Shown piece after piece: positions 1 through 6,393 of a DNA stretch of 6,422 bases. The stretch covers positions 1,540 to 7,961 of the forward strand of contig DOCI01000128.1 in assembly GCA_003503535.1 (NCBI GenBank), read 5' to 3'. Below the pieces are notes generated by a model that worked only from the letters and a program-made list of their open reading frames with translations, was not told the origin of the DNA and searched no databases. This DNA is from Planctomycetaceae bacterium (GTDB taxonomy: Bacteria; Planctomycetota; Planctomycetia; Planctomycetales; Planctomycetaceae). The translations under genes and the position numbers were made by a program. How positions within the stretch are numbered: position 1 is the first letter of the stretch; every line of letters begins with the position of its first letter.

Positions 1-681
1 TCGTCGCCGACGTTGCATGTCGCGTCGATAATGGCCGCGCCCCGTAAAGTAGTCGTTCAAATCCGGTTTGCGTCTGAGAATGGCTCGCGTCGATTGCTCG
101 ACATTGCAGGGCAATAAATTGCGCTGATTGAGAGCCGACGTCAACGCATGCTGAAAAGGACCTTCTGACTGTGTGCGTTCAAATTCCATAATTGGAATCC
201 GTGCAATTTGGGTCCATTTCAGGAATGCATGCATCGCTTCTTCCGCAAACTCGGAATGGAGCAATGGCAGCGAAAGATAGAGATAATTATCCGTGATCAG
301 CTTCCAACAGGCTTGCGGAAAACATCGCAACTGTGTCTGTTCGAGTGGGAAGAAGCCACAGAGGATGTCAGGATCGGTGATGCGTTTGTTTTTCTGGTAG
401 ATGAAAATGAAACGACATTGTTTTGCAGAGTGAAGATGTTCGATCGCTGGCAATAAAAACCAGGGTTCGTAAAAGACATTCTTGATCACAGCATTCGCAC
501 AGAGAGCAGACCAGTCTTCGCGATAAGAAGTTAAATTATTGAGGGAATCGACCACTTCGATCCATAGATTTTCATCGATGGGAATCTGCGATGTGAATGG
601 GCGTGTGGTTTTCGGAGACTGTAAATTAGTCTTGTTCGATTTTGCAACGTATTCCTGTGTCGTGGCCGGCATGGAAATCAT
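1..681 (-). CDS. CelD/FemAB-like GNAT N-acyltransferase, N-terminal part (cut by window edge)
   Basis: The minus-strand frame is open from an ATG at 681-679 through base 1 with no stop: 227 codons, with the C-terminus outside the window. A second in-frame ATG lies at 672-670; neither has a clear Shine-Dalgarno site, and an in-frame stop lies upstream at 765-763. After a polar leader of about 40 residues comes YREDWSALCANAV, then NVFYEPWFLLPAI, the pattern W..L...A...N.F..P.....A typical of CelD/BcsL-like proteins (Acetyltransf_6, GNAT superfamily). The basic stretch YFTGRGHYRRDMQRRRR near the edge matches the Arg/Lys-rich segment before the second GNAT half in this family. No signal peptide is visible, so it is probably cytoplasmic. 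Family members transfer acyl groups in exopolysaccharide or envelope synthesis; the substrate here cannot be told. It is divergent from the PQQ gene. The family call is fairly secure, the exact start is not. Confidence 0.75.
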   Translation of the reverse strand, partial: MISMPATTQEYVAKSNKTNLQSPKTTRPFTSQIPIDENLWIEVVDSLNNLTSYREDWSALCANAVIKNVFYEPWFLLPAIEHLHSAKQCRFIFIYQKNKRITDPDILCGFFPLEQTQLRCFPQACWKLITDNYLYLSLPLLHSEFAEEAMHAFLKWTQIARIPIMEFERTQSEGPFQHALTSALNQRNLLPCNVEQSTRAILRRKPDLNDYFTGRGHYRRDMQRRRR

Positions 682-795
682 TTCAGGTGTGAATTCGAGG
701 GATGTCCTCTGAAATCTACGTCGCAGAATTGAGTTGTCAAAACCAGGAATGGCTGAGATTACTTATGCAGGGAGTCAATGAAGATGGGAATGTCA

Positions 796-822
796 CATCA
801 TTCTGGTCATGATGGATATAAT
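796..822 (+). promoter_or_regulatory. Possible promoter with overlapping inverted repeat upstream of the PQQ propeller gene
   Basis: Bases 817-822 read TATAAT, a perfect sigma-70 -10 hexamer, about 87 bases before the GTG start at 909. No good TTGACA-like -35 lies at 16-18 bases. Where a -35 and spacer would be there is a perfect 6-bp inverted repeat, CATCAT (796-801) and ATGATG (809-814), with a 7-base centre, which could bind a regulator. The rest of the 682-908 divergent gap shows nothing I can support. This rests on motif matching only. Confidence 0.35.
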
Positions 823-898
823 AACTGAATGGATCGGAAAGGCTGTGTCGATTTTCAACGACCTGCGATCTGTTTCCCGGTCTGAATCAAAAAATCTT

Positions 899-903
899 GA
901 GGT
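899..903 (+). promoter_or_regulatory. Ribosome binding site that selects GTG 909
   Basis: GAGGT at 899-903 complements the 16S anti-Shine-Dalgarno end and lies 5 bases before the GTG at 909. The upstream in-frame TTG at 897 overlaps this site and has no purine-rich site of its own, so GTG 909 is the better start. Confidence 0.6.
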
Positions 904-908
904 TATTC

Positions 909-2906
909 GTGAGCCGAAATCTCTGCCTGAATTTAGTAATCGCTTTTAGCATTCTGATACAATCTGCAGCAAGTTCGTCGGCTCAGGACGAGAATCCATT
1001 TTTGCCGGAGCGTGTTCAGGAAATCGGCTGGCCTTCAGTACGTGGTGTGAATCATGATGCCTACTCTGCAGAGATTCATCTCGCGGACAGTTGGCCGGTC
1101 GAAGGTCCACCCGTGTTGTGGGTGAGAGATCTCGGGCAGGGTTACTCCGCGTTTGTGGCTGAGGGCGATCGAGTTTATACGCTGGCTCAATCATTGCATG
1201 GGCAGTATGTGTATTGTCTGAATGCTCGCACCGGAAAGACGATCTGGAGTTATCGTTACGACTGGCCCTATGAAATTGCAGGTGTCTATCCCGGACCGCG
1301 GGCGACGCCGACTTTGGTTCAAGGCCGAGTCTTGTTCGCAAGTCCAGCCGGGTTGATTGGATGTCTGGATGCGAAGTCGGGAAAGAAGCTCTGGTCGCGA
1401 AATGTCATCGAGGATTTCAAAGGTGATGGAGGAACCGGGTTCGGGTATTCCAGTTCTCCGACTGTTATTGATGATTTAGTCCTGCTGCCCGTTGGAGGGC
1501 CGGAAGCAAGTTTGGTCGCATTGCATATTGATGATGGGCGGACAGTGTGGGCAGCCGGGGATGAGCCGGGGAGTTATAGCCCAGTCATGCCGATTGTCCG
1601 CAATGGTCGTCAACTGGTGGTGGGGTATCTGGAAAATGCTCTGGTGATTCACGATCTGCAAACTGGCGAGTTGCTCATTAATATGGAACTGTCGCATGGG
1701 TACGACGAGCATTCTGCCTGGCCGCTTTATCGGGAACCTTACCTGTGGATAGCTGCTCCGTTTCAGGCGGGATCACAACTCCTCGAAATTCCCGAGGATT
1801 TCTCGGGACAGCCAACTCTGAAAACCGTGTGGCGTTCGAAAACTCTTTCGAACGATGTCCTTTCGAGTGTGCTTGTCGATGGTTCAATTTATGGATTTGA
1901 TATTTTCGATCCCCAATCCAAAACGCAACGACCATCTCGAGGGAAATTTCGTTGTGTTGATTTTCTGACAGGAGAAGAACTCTGGGAGCAGGGTTCGGGA
2001 AAGCCACAGCGTTCGAACAATGATATCTCAGAGGAGATTGGTCAGTCGGGAATTGTTGTGGCCGATGGCAAACTCATCATGCTGAATGAGCGTGGAGAGT
2101 TGATTTTGCTCAAGCCGAATCGGGAGCGATGTGAAATTCTTGACCGATGCGATGTCCTAACGGGAGAACTGACTTGGACGCCACCCATTTTGCATCGTGG
2201 TTGTATTTATGTACGGAATCAAACACGAGCGGCCTGCATTTATGTGGGCGATCCTGAGTTACTGGCGAAAGGGCAGAAGCGGATGAATCTCGATGAGATT
2301 CCGCAGACTCAATACTCAAACTGGTCGGAACAAGTGATACCCGTAGAGCCGGAGTTTGCGTTTGATCTTCCCTCGAACGAGTGGTTGTGGAACTGGTATT
2401 TCTGGTCGCTCGGCTTATTGATGGGAAGTTTACTACTTGCCAGCATCCCGGCCTGGCTGGCATTGCCGGGTCGACGCTGGTTGACCTGGATTATCTGTTA
2501 TCGTTTTCTGGCATTGACGCTGGGAGCATTGGGAACAACCTGGTTGAGTTTCTGGACTCAGGAGTTTGTGTTTACCTGGCCGTTGTGTTTGTTCGTGGCT
2601 TTTGAGTCGGTACTTGCCAGTGTCAGCATTTCTCGACAGAAATCGAAATCGTTCTGGAAAGATCGACTCCCCGTAATTGGTTTTGTTGTGGTTTCAATTT
2701 TCTATTATTGGCTCTGCAAACGATTGAGCCTGGTCTTTGAATGGGCCTTTCTAGCTGGGCCGATTCTGGCATTGCCGATCGGATTGTGGGAGTGGAGAGT
2801 CCAACCCAATTCGGTGGTGCGTGTGATGTTGATCGCGATCCTGAAATTATTGGCCTTCAGTTGCTTCTGGGGAAGTGGCGTGCTTGTGTTCTGGTTGAGG
2901 TATTAA
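909..2906 (+). CDS. Exported PQQ-like beta-propeller protein with C-terminal multi-pass membrane domain
   Basis: The protein has 665 residues from GTG 909; starting at TTG 897 would add four. Residues 1-25 form a signal peptide (MSRN, hydrophobic core, SSSA before Q26). Residues about 60-440 form a PQQ-like propeller (BamB/PQQ_2 type). Blade signatures of the form D..tGk..W are visible at 105-113, 154-162, 204-214, 247-254 and 349-359. The segment with GYSSSPTV followed by LLPVGG is typical of planctomycete propellers annotated as BamB-like. From about residue 489 to the end the protein is very hydrophobic and aromatic, with roughly six predicted membrane helices, so the propeller should lie on the periplasmic side. 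No PQQ-dehydrogenase catalytic motif or vicinal Cys pair was recognised, so I infer a binding or scaffold role rather than an enzyme. True BamB is a lipoprotein of about 390 residues without this membrane part. The specific role is unknown. Confidence 0.88.
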   Translation: MSRNLCLNLVIAFSILIQSAASSSAQDENPFLPERVQEIGWPSVRGVNHDAYSAEIHLADSWPVEGPPVLWVRDLGQGYSAFVAEGDRVYTLAQSLHGQYVYCLNARTGKTIWSYRYDWPYEIAGVYPGPRATPTLVQGRVLFASPAGLIGCLDAKSGKKLWSRNVIEDFKGDGGTGFGYSSSPTVIDDLVLLPVGGPEASLVALHIDDGRTVWAAGDEPGSYSPVMPIVRNGRQLVVGYLENALVIHDLQTGELLINMELSHGYDEHSAWPLYREPYLWIAAPFQAGSQLLEIPEDFSGQPTLKTVWRSKTLSNDVLSSVLVDGSIYGFDIFDPQSKTQRPSRGKFRCVDFLTGEELWEQGSGKPQRSNNDISEEIGQSGIVVADGKLIMLNERGELILLKPNRERCEILDRCDVLTGELTWTPPILHRGCIYVRNQTRAACIYVGDPELLAKGQKRMNLDEIPQTQYSNWSEQVIPVEPEFAFDLPSNEWLWNWYFWSLGLLMGSLLLASIPAWLALPGRRWLTWIICYRFLALTLGALGTTWLSFWTQEFVFTWPLCLFVAFESVLASVSISRQKSKSFWKDRLPVIGFVVVSIFYYWLCKRLSLVFEWAFLAGPILALPIGLWEWRVQPNSVVRVMLIAILKLLAFSCFWGSGVLVFWLRY

Positions 2907-2989
2907 ACCACAATGCAAATGAAAGCGGGATCAATTTCATCCCCCAAAATCGTGATTGAAATTTTTCAGCTACCGGGAGATTCAAAATC

Positions 2990-3070
2990 GGGTGGCACGC
3001 CCAGAACGAAGTGATGGGCGTGGTGATTGCACCGACCACGCCCTTCGCGTTGCTCAGGGACGTGCCACCC
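2990..3070. repeat. 81-base fold-back (imperfect palindromic) intergenic repeat
   Basis: It lies in the 301-base gap 2907-3207, which otherwise shows no gene. Outer arms GGGTGGCACG (2990-2999) and CGTGCCACCC (3061-3070) pair perfectly. Inner arms GGGCGTGGT (3016-3024) and ACCACGCCC (3035-3043) also pair perfectly around a 10-base loop. The DNA between inner and outer arms is only partly complementary, with one arm a base longer. No T-tract follows, so it is not a classic intrinsic terminator. It shares GGTGGCACGC with the element at 3776-3843. It looks like a dispersed REP/MITE-like element. An open frame across it (about 2956-3174) reads through the palindrome and is not a credible gene. Confidence 0.8.
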
Positions 3071-3197
3071 ATCAGTGGATAAACGCAGATTTCAATTTGA
3101 TGGAATGTCGGTGTTGTTGTGGTATCAGTTCAAGTTTATGCTTAGCTGCTGTGTTTTCTGAGAAAGCAAAATAGTGATTTTAATTTTGATATGTATT

Positions 3198-3201
3198 GGA
3201 G
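3198..3201 (+). promoter_or_regulatory. Ribosome binding site that selects ATG 3208
   Basis: GGAG at 3198-3201 lies 6 bases before ATG 3208. An in-frame TTG at 3196 overlaps this site and would add MECE in front of a normal signal-peptide start (MKHVM), so ATG 3208 is preferred. Confidence 0.7.
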
Positions 3202-3207
3202 TGTGAG

Positions 3208-3753
3208 ATGAAGCATGTGATGAGTGTTGTCTGTATATTGTTCGTGTTCGCAGCAGGGCTCAATGTTGAATCGGTGTTCGCCCAGTCTGACAAGATGCGG
3301 GCGCAGATTCGGCAGGATGTTAATGAGATGAACGAAGGAGTGATGCAGGGGAAGTTTGATCGGGTGATTGATCTGACGCATCCCGAAATTGTGAAGAAGA
3401 TGGGCGGTCGGGAGGCGATGAAAATCCAGATCAGACAGGTCTATGAACAGATGAAAGGCCAGGGAATTTCGATTGAAAGTTCGACAGCTGGCGAACCTTC
3501 TGAGTTTGTCACCAATGCCAATGAAACTTATGTGGTGGTGCCGTTCGAATTGAAAATGAAATTCCCGGGAGCCCGGATGACTCAGGATGGCTATGTGATT
3601 GGAATCTCGACCAATCAGGGAAAAAATTGGACCTACGTGAACGGTTCGGTAAAGGGAGATCAACTCAAACTGTTTCTGCCGAACCTGCCGGAGAATCTCA
3701 AATTGCCTGAAAAGACTGAGCCTGTCTTTGAGCAGATTGAAGAGAAGCAATAG
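3208..3753 (+). CDS. Small exported protein, probable NTF2-like (SnoaL/DUF4440-type) fold
   Basis: The protein has 181 residues. Residues 1-25 are a signal peptide: MKH, a hydrophobic core, then SVFA before Q26, so the mature protein is periplasmic or secreted. The mature part has no further membrane segment. It begins with amphipathic helices carrying DVNEMNEGVMQGKFDRVIDL and HPEIVKKMGG, then a helix (REAMKIQIRQVYEQMK), then alternating strands ending in GKNWTYVNGS. Helix, short 'tHP' turn, second helix, then a curved sheet with a late W is the usual order of NTF2-like proteins, which often bind small ligands or act as accessory domains. This is a pattern-level fold assignment, and no catalytic residue can be named. 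The C-terminus is charged and Pro-rich (LPEKTEP). The gene stands alone, with a palindromic repeat element on either side. Biological function is unknown. Confidence 0.8.
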   Translation: MKHVMSVVCILFVFAAGLNVESVFAQSDKMRAQIRQDVNEMNEGVMQGKFDRVIDLTHPEIVKKMGGREAMKIQIRQVYEQMKGQGISIESSTAGEPSEFVTNANETYVVVPFELKMKFPGARMTQDGYVIGISTNQGKNWTYVNGSVKGDQLKLFLPNLPENLKLPEKTEPVFEQIEEKQ

Positions 3754-3775
3754 ATGTCTTGATCACACCAGAGGT

Positions 3776-3843
3776 GTAGCTCAGGCATTGCCTGACGAAA
3801 AACGAGGTGGCACGCACATTTTGTCAGGCAGTGCCTGACCTAC
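3776..3843. repeat. Doubly palindromic intergenic repeat (REP/MITE-like)
   Basis: Each arm is itself a palindrome: TCAGGCA-T-TGCCTGA at 3781-3795 and GTCAGGCA-G-TGCCTGAC at 3823-3839. The arms are also inverted copies of one another: the left arm (3776-3801, GTAG to AAAA) matches the reverse complement of 3819-3843 apart from two substitutions and one extra base. The DNA can therefore form two small hairpins or one long one. Between the arms, GGTGGCACGC (3806-3815) repeats, in the same orientation, a word at 2991-3000 in the upstream element. A further short stem ACACC/GGTGT (3765-3769/3773-3777) adjoins it. It begins about 20 bases after the NTF2-like stop codon and could slow or end transcription, but no T-tract follows. 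Confidence 0.85.
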
Positions 3844-3908
3844 AGTTACGTGACGAATCGTGTGGAAATTGTCAGAGGCTACAACTTCCCTCGACCAGTT
3901 CGCCTTGG

Positions 3909-3951
3909 TTTCCTATTCTGGTCCTGATTTCCTATTCTGTTTAAGGAAATC
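3909..3951. repeat. 12-base direct repeat with inverted repeat upstream of the POT gene
   Basis: TTTCCTATTCTG occurs at 3909-3920 and again at 3928-3939, a 19-base period. The second copy overlaps an inverted repeat, GATTTCC (3926-3932) and GGAAATC (3945-3951). It sits about 70-115 bases before the POT transporter start, a plausible operator position, but no regulator can be named. The rest of the gap 3754-4022 holds the palindromic element and no gene. Confidence 0.45.
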
Positions 3952-4022
3952 GCCTGCGCTCAGGGAATGAGTCCCAGTCGAACACCTGTTTTCTTCGGAT
4001 CTCAGCAAAGAGAGATTGCAAT

Positions 4023-5456
4023 ATGGACGGCAAAAAACATCACGCGACGGCTCCCTACGATATTGAAACGATGCCGCCGGGCATTCCTTATATTGTTGGG
4101 AACGAAGCAGCAGAGCGGTTCAGTTACTATGGTATGAAAGCCATTCTCACGATCTTCATGACGAAGTATCTGATCGATGTGACTGGTGAACCGGATCCGA
4201 TGTCCAAAGAAGTCGCTCGCGAGTGGCTGCATAATTTTGGATCGGCTGTTTACTTCTTCCCAATCATTGGAGCTATTCTGGCTGACTGGCTGGTCGGTAA
4301 ATATCGGATGATTCTGTCCTTATCAATTGTCTATTGCCTGGGACATGCTGTCATGGCGATGGTTGATATTCCTCAAGTCACTGGGTTGAATCCGAGAACG
4401 ACTTTGTTAATCGCCCTGGCATTAATTGCAGTAGGCTCGGGAGGGATTAAGCCGTGCGTCTCGTCTCATGTGGGGGATCAGTTTGGGGCAAAAAACCAGC
4501 ATTTGCTGCCTCGCGTTTTTCAATGGTTTTACTTTTCCATCAACTTTGGATCAGCAATATCGACTCTGCTGATTCCGGTGCTGTTGGAATCATTTGGCCC
4601 GGGTATCGCCTTTGGTGTTCCCGGTGTGTTAATGGCGATCGCGACATTCACATTCTGGCTGGGGCGAAATAATTTCGTCCATATTCCCCCTTCTGGAAAC
4701 AAATTCTTTTCAGAGACATTCTCAAAAACGGGCCTGCTGGCCATTCTGAACCTGATTCCGCTTTATCTATTTATTGCAATGTTCTGGGCATTGTTCGATC
4801 AAACCGCATCCGCCTGGGTCACTCAGGCACAGTCGATGAACAGAATGGTATTCGGGTATGAAGTTTTGCCCTCTCAGTTGCAGGCAATCAACCCGTTTCT
4901 GGTCATGGTATTTATTCCTCTGTTTTCATATGTACTCTATCCATTGATGGGTAAGTTCTTTGCCGTTACACCGCTGAGGAAAATTGCGATTGGATTATTT
5001 CTGACGGTTCCCGCATTCGCCTTACCAATGTGGCTGGAAATGCGAATTGCCGCCGGTGAAAACCCACATATCATCTGGCATTTCTGGGCATATGTCATCA
5101 TTACCGCTGCGGAGATTATGGTTTCGATCACGTCCCTGGAATTTTCCTACACTCAAGCTCCGAAACGGATGAAATCCTTCATCATGGGGCTGTATTTGAT
5201 GTCGGTTTCTCTGGGGAATTTCTTTGTCGCACGAGTGAATCATTTCATTCAAAATGAGGACGGTTCGAGCAAGCTGACCGAAGTGGAGTACTACCAGTTC
5301 TTTACGATTTGCATGTTTGTCACTGCGGTGCTGTTTACGATCTTCTCGTTCTTTTATCGTGGCAAGACCTACATTCAGGATGAAGAGTTAGCAGTTGATG
5401 CTGGAGAATACATTCCTGATATCGAAGTCGAAGAAGAAGGCACCACAGGAACTTAA
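4023..5456 (+). CDS. POT/PTR2 family proton-dependent oligopeptide (di-/tripeptide) transporter
   Basis: The protein has 477 residues and about 12 hydrophobic membrane segments: a major-facilitator peptide symporter of the inner membrane. The family signatures are clear. ExxERFxYYG is at residues 28-37 in helix 1 (proton coupling and peptide binding). [11 protein letters not shown] with a following GDQF starts at 138, with K143 as the conserved helix-4 lysine. FYFSINFGS at 169-177 is the PTR2 signature FYxxINx[15 protein letters not shown] marks helix 7. [14 protein letters not shown] starts at 372; E373 aligns with the helix-10 glutamate of animal PepT1. Family members use the proton gradient to import di- and tripeptides. 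The tail is acidic (VEEEG). It lacks the long extracellular loop of animal PepT proteins. ATG 4023 has only a weak site (GAGAG, 4010-4014), but it precedes helix 1 at the expected distance. No peptidase or regulator is adjacent. Peptide substrates are inferred from the family. Confidence 0.95.
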   Translation: MDGKKHHATAPYDIETMPPGIPYIVGNEAAERFSYYGMKAILTIFMTKYLIDVTGEPDPMSKEVAREWLHNFGSAVYFFPIIGAILADWLVGKYRMILSLSIVYCLGHAVMAMVDIPQVTGLNPRTTLLIALALIAVGSGGIKPCVSSHVGDQFGAKNQHLLPRVFQWFYFSINFGSAISTLLIPVLLESFGPGIAFGVPGVLMAIATFTFWLGRNNFVHIPPSGNKFFSETFSKTGLLAILNLIPLYLFIAMFWALFDQTASAWVTQAQSMNRMVFGYEVLPSQLQAINPFLVMVFIPLFSYVLYPLMGKFFAVTPLRKIAIGLFLTVPAFALPMWLEMRIAAGENPHIIWHFWAYVIITAAEIMVSITSLEFSYTQAPKRMKSFIMGLYLMSVSLGNFFVARVNHFIQNEDGSSKLTEVEYYQFFTICMFVTAVLFTIFSFFYRGKTYIQDEELAVDAGEYIPDIEVEEEGTTGT

Positions 5457-5468
5457 CCACTCAGAAAT

Positions 5469-5509
5469 CAACTGGCTTTCGATTTTTAATGAACCTCGAA
5501 AGTCAGTTG
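5469..5509. terminator. Strong 14-bp hairpin after the POT gene, probable terminator-like structure
   Basis: CAACTGGCTTTCGA (5469-5482) pairs with TCGAAAGTCAGTTG (5496-5509) over 14 bp with one G-U wobble, around a 13-base loop. It starts 12 bases after the POT stop codon. Only mixed sequence follows on the plus strand, with no T-tract, so it may be factor-dependent, protect the 3' end, or be a protein site. It separates the POT and TPM units. Confidence 0.55.
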
Positions 5510-5547
5510 TGCGTTCTCTGTGATACACTTTAATTCCGACTCATTCT

Positions 5548-5552
5548 GAGGT
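5548..5552 (+). promoter_or_regulatory. Ribosome binding site of the TPM-domain gene
   Basis: GAGGT at 5548-5552 lies 9 bases before ATG 5562 and supports that start, which also gives a complete signal peptide. Confidence 0.55.
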
Positions 5553-5561
5553 AGCCAATCC

Positions 5562-6389
5562 ATGTTGAATCTAATTTCTCCCACATTCAAATCAATACTC
5601 TATTCATCATTGATGATGGTAATTGTTGTGGGAGAATTGGCTTCGCCTGCATCCGCCCAGGAAAATGCCGGGTTGATTATCAAACTCGATCCTCCCGGTC
5701 AGCGGGATTTCGTGCTTGATAAAGCGGACATGATCACGCCGGAAGATGAAGCGAAGATCAAAGAACTGGCCGATAAACTCCTGACCGACAAAGCCGCTCC
5801 GCTGGTTGTGGTGACGATCAATTCGATGGCTGAATATGGTGCCCCCGGATTACGGATCGAAACATTTGCCCGCCTGCTCTTCGACCAGTGGCAAATCGGC
5901 CCGGAAAAAATTGGAGACGCTTCCTGGAATAAGGGGATCCTGCTGCTCGTTTCACAGAGCGACCGCAAGGCTCGGATTGAATTGGGAGCCGGCTGGGGAC
6001 GTGAAAAAGATGATGTCTGCCAGAAGATTATGGATGAACAGATCGTCTCCCGTTTCAAACAGGGGCAATTTTCGGAAGGGATTCTGGCAGGAGTGGAATC
6101 ACTGGAGAAGATGGCTCGTGATCTGAAACTCCCCACTGCGCCGAAACCGGCCTGGTTTTATCCGGTTTTATTCGGCGTGATTGGCCTCGGAATCTTTACG
6201 ATTGTCTCCCTGATTCGCAAAGGAGCCAGCGGCTGGGCCTGGCTGTTCTGGGGAGCGTTGTTCGCGATCATCGGAACGGTTTTGTATCACATGGCGACCA
6301 GTTCCAGTGGAAGTTCGGGTGGCTATTCCGGAGGCTCGTTCGGCGGCGGGGGTTTCTCGGGCGGCGGCGGAGCCTCGGGAAGCTGGTGA
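5562..6389 (+). CDS. Exported TPM-domain (YgcG/Psb32-type) membrane protein with Gly/Ser-rich tail
   Basis: The protein has 275 residues. Residues 1-33 are a signal peptide ending in SPASAQ. The TPM domain (TPM_phosphatase family) spans about 50-188: VLDKADMITPEDEAKI, then PLVVVTINSM, FARLLFDQWQIG, WNKGILLLVSQSDRKARIELGAGWG from residue 122, and a final FKQGQFSEGILAGVESL. Two membrane helices follow at about 195-216 and 222-243, so the TPM domain faces the periplasm. The last 30 residues (246-275) are almost only Gly, Ser, Phe and Tyr (SGGYSGGSFGGGGF pattern), the usual tail of YgcG-like proteins. Relatives in plants and cyanobacteria are linked to photosystem repair and weak phosphatase activity; in most bacteria the role is unknown, and envelope protein quality control is only a suggestion. 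The usual Asp-Asn before Gly in the central motif is Trp-Asn-Lys here. The family call is secure, the function is not. Confidence 0.93.
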   Translation: MLNLISPTFKSILYSSLMMVIVVGELASPASAQENAGLIIKLDPPGQRDFVLDKADMITPEDEAKIKELADKLLTDKAAPLVVVTINSMAEYGAPGLRIETFARLLFDQWQIGPEKIGDASWNKGILLLVSQSDRKARIELGAGWGREKDDVCQKIMDEQIVSRFKQGQFSEGILAGVESLEKMARDLKLPTAPKPAWFYPVLFGVIGLGIFTIVSLIRKGASGWAWLFWGALFAIIGTVLYHMATSSSGSSGGYSGGSFGGGGFSGGGGASGSW

Positions 6390-6393
6390 TTTT

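Noticed and set aside
208..456. 82-codon plus-strand open frame
   Set aside because: It lies antisense within the CelD-like gene, whose minus-strand frame carries recognisable family motifs; the plus-strand product has none.
2931..2967. AATTTCA/TGAAATT inverted repeat followed by T residues as a terminator of the PQQ gene
   Set aside because: Only a 7-bp AT-rich stem with a long loop; too weak to call.
2956..3174. 72-codon open frame across the fold-back repeat
   Set aside because: Most of it is the palindromic element read as protein; no ribosome site or recognisable domain.
3142..3750. 202-codon minus-strand open frame
   Set aside because: It is antisense to the NTF2-like gene, which has a ribosome site and signal peptide; the minus-strand product shows no family features.
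3958..3975. GCTCAGGGA shared with the fold-back repeat (3052-3060), and a small GGGA/TCCC stem
   Set aside because: A 9-base match and a 4-bp stem are within chance expectation, and the surrounding sequence is unrelated.
5507..5534. TTGTGC and TTTAAT as a promoter for the TPM gene (16-base spacer)
   Set aside because: Both hexamers are poor matches, and the first overlaps the end of the hairpin; could be chance.
5699..6136. 145-codon minus-strand open frame
   Set aside because: It is the antisense shadow of the TPM domain; the product is Ser/Arg-rich low-information sequence.
6246..6389. Repetitive G-rich coding DNA at the end of the TPM gene as an independent repeat
   Set aside because: It is explained by the Gly/Ser-rich tail normal for YgcG-like proteins.
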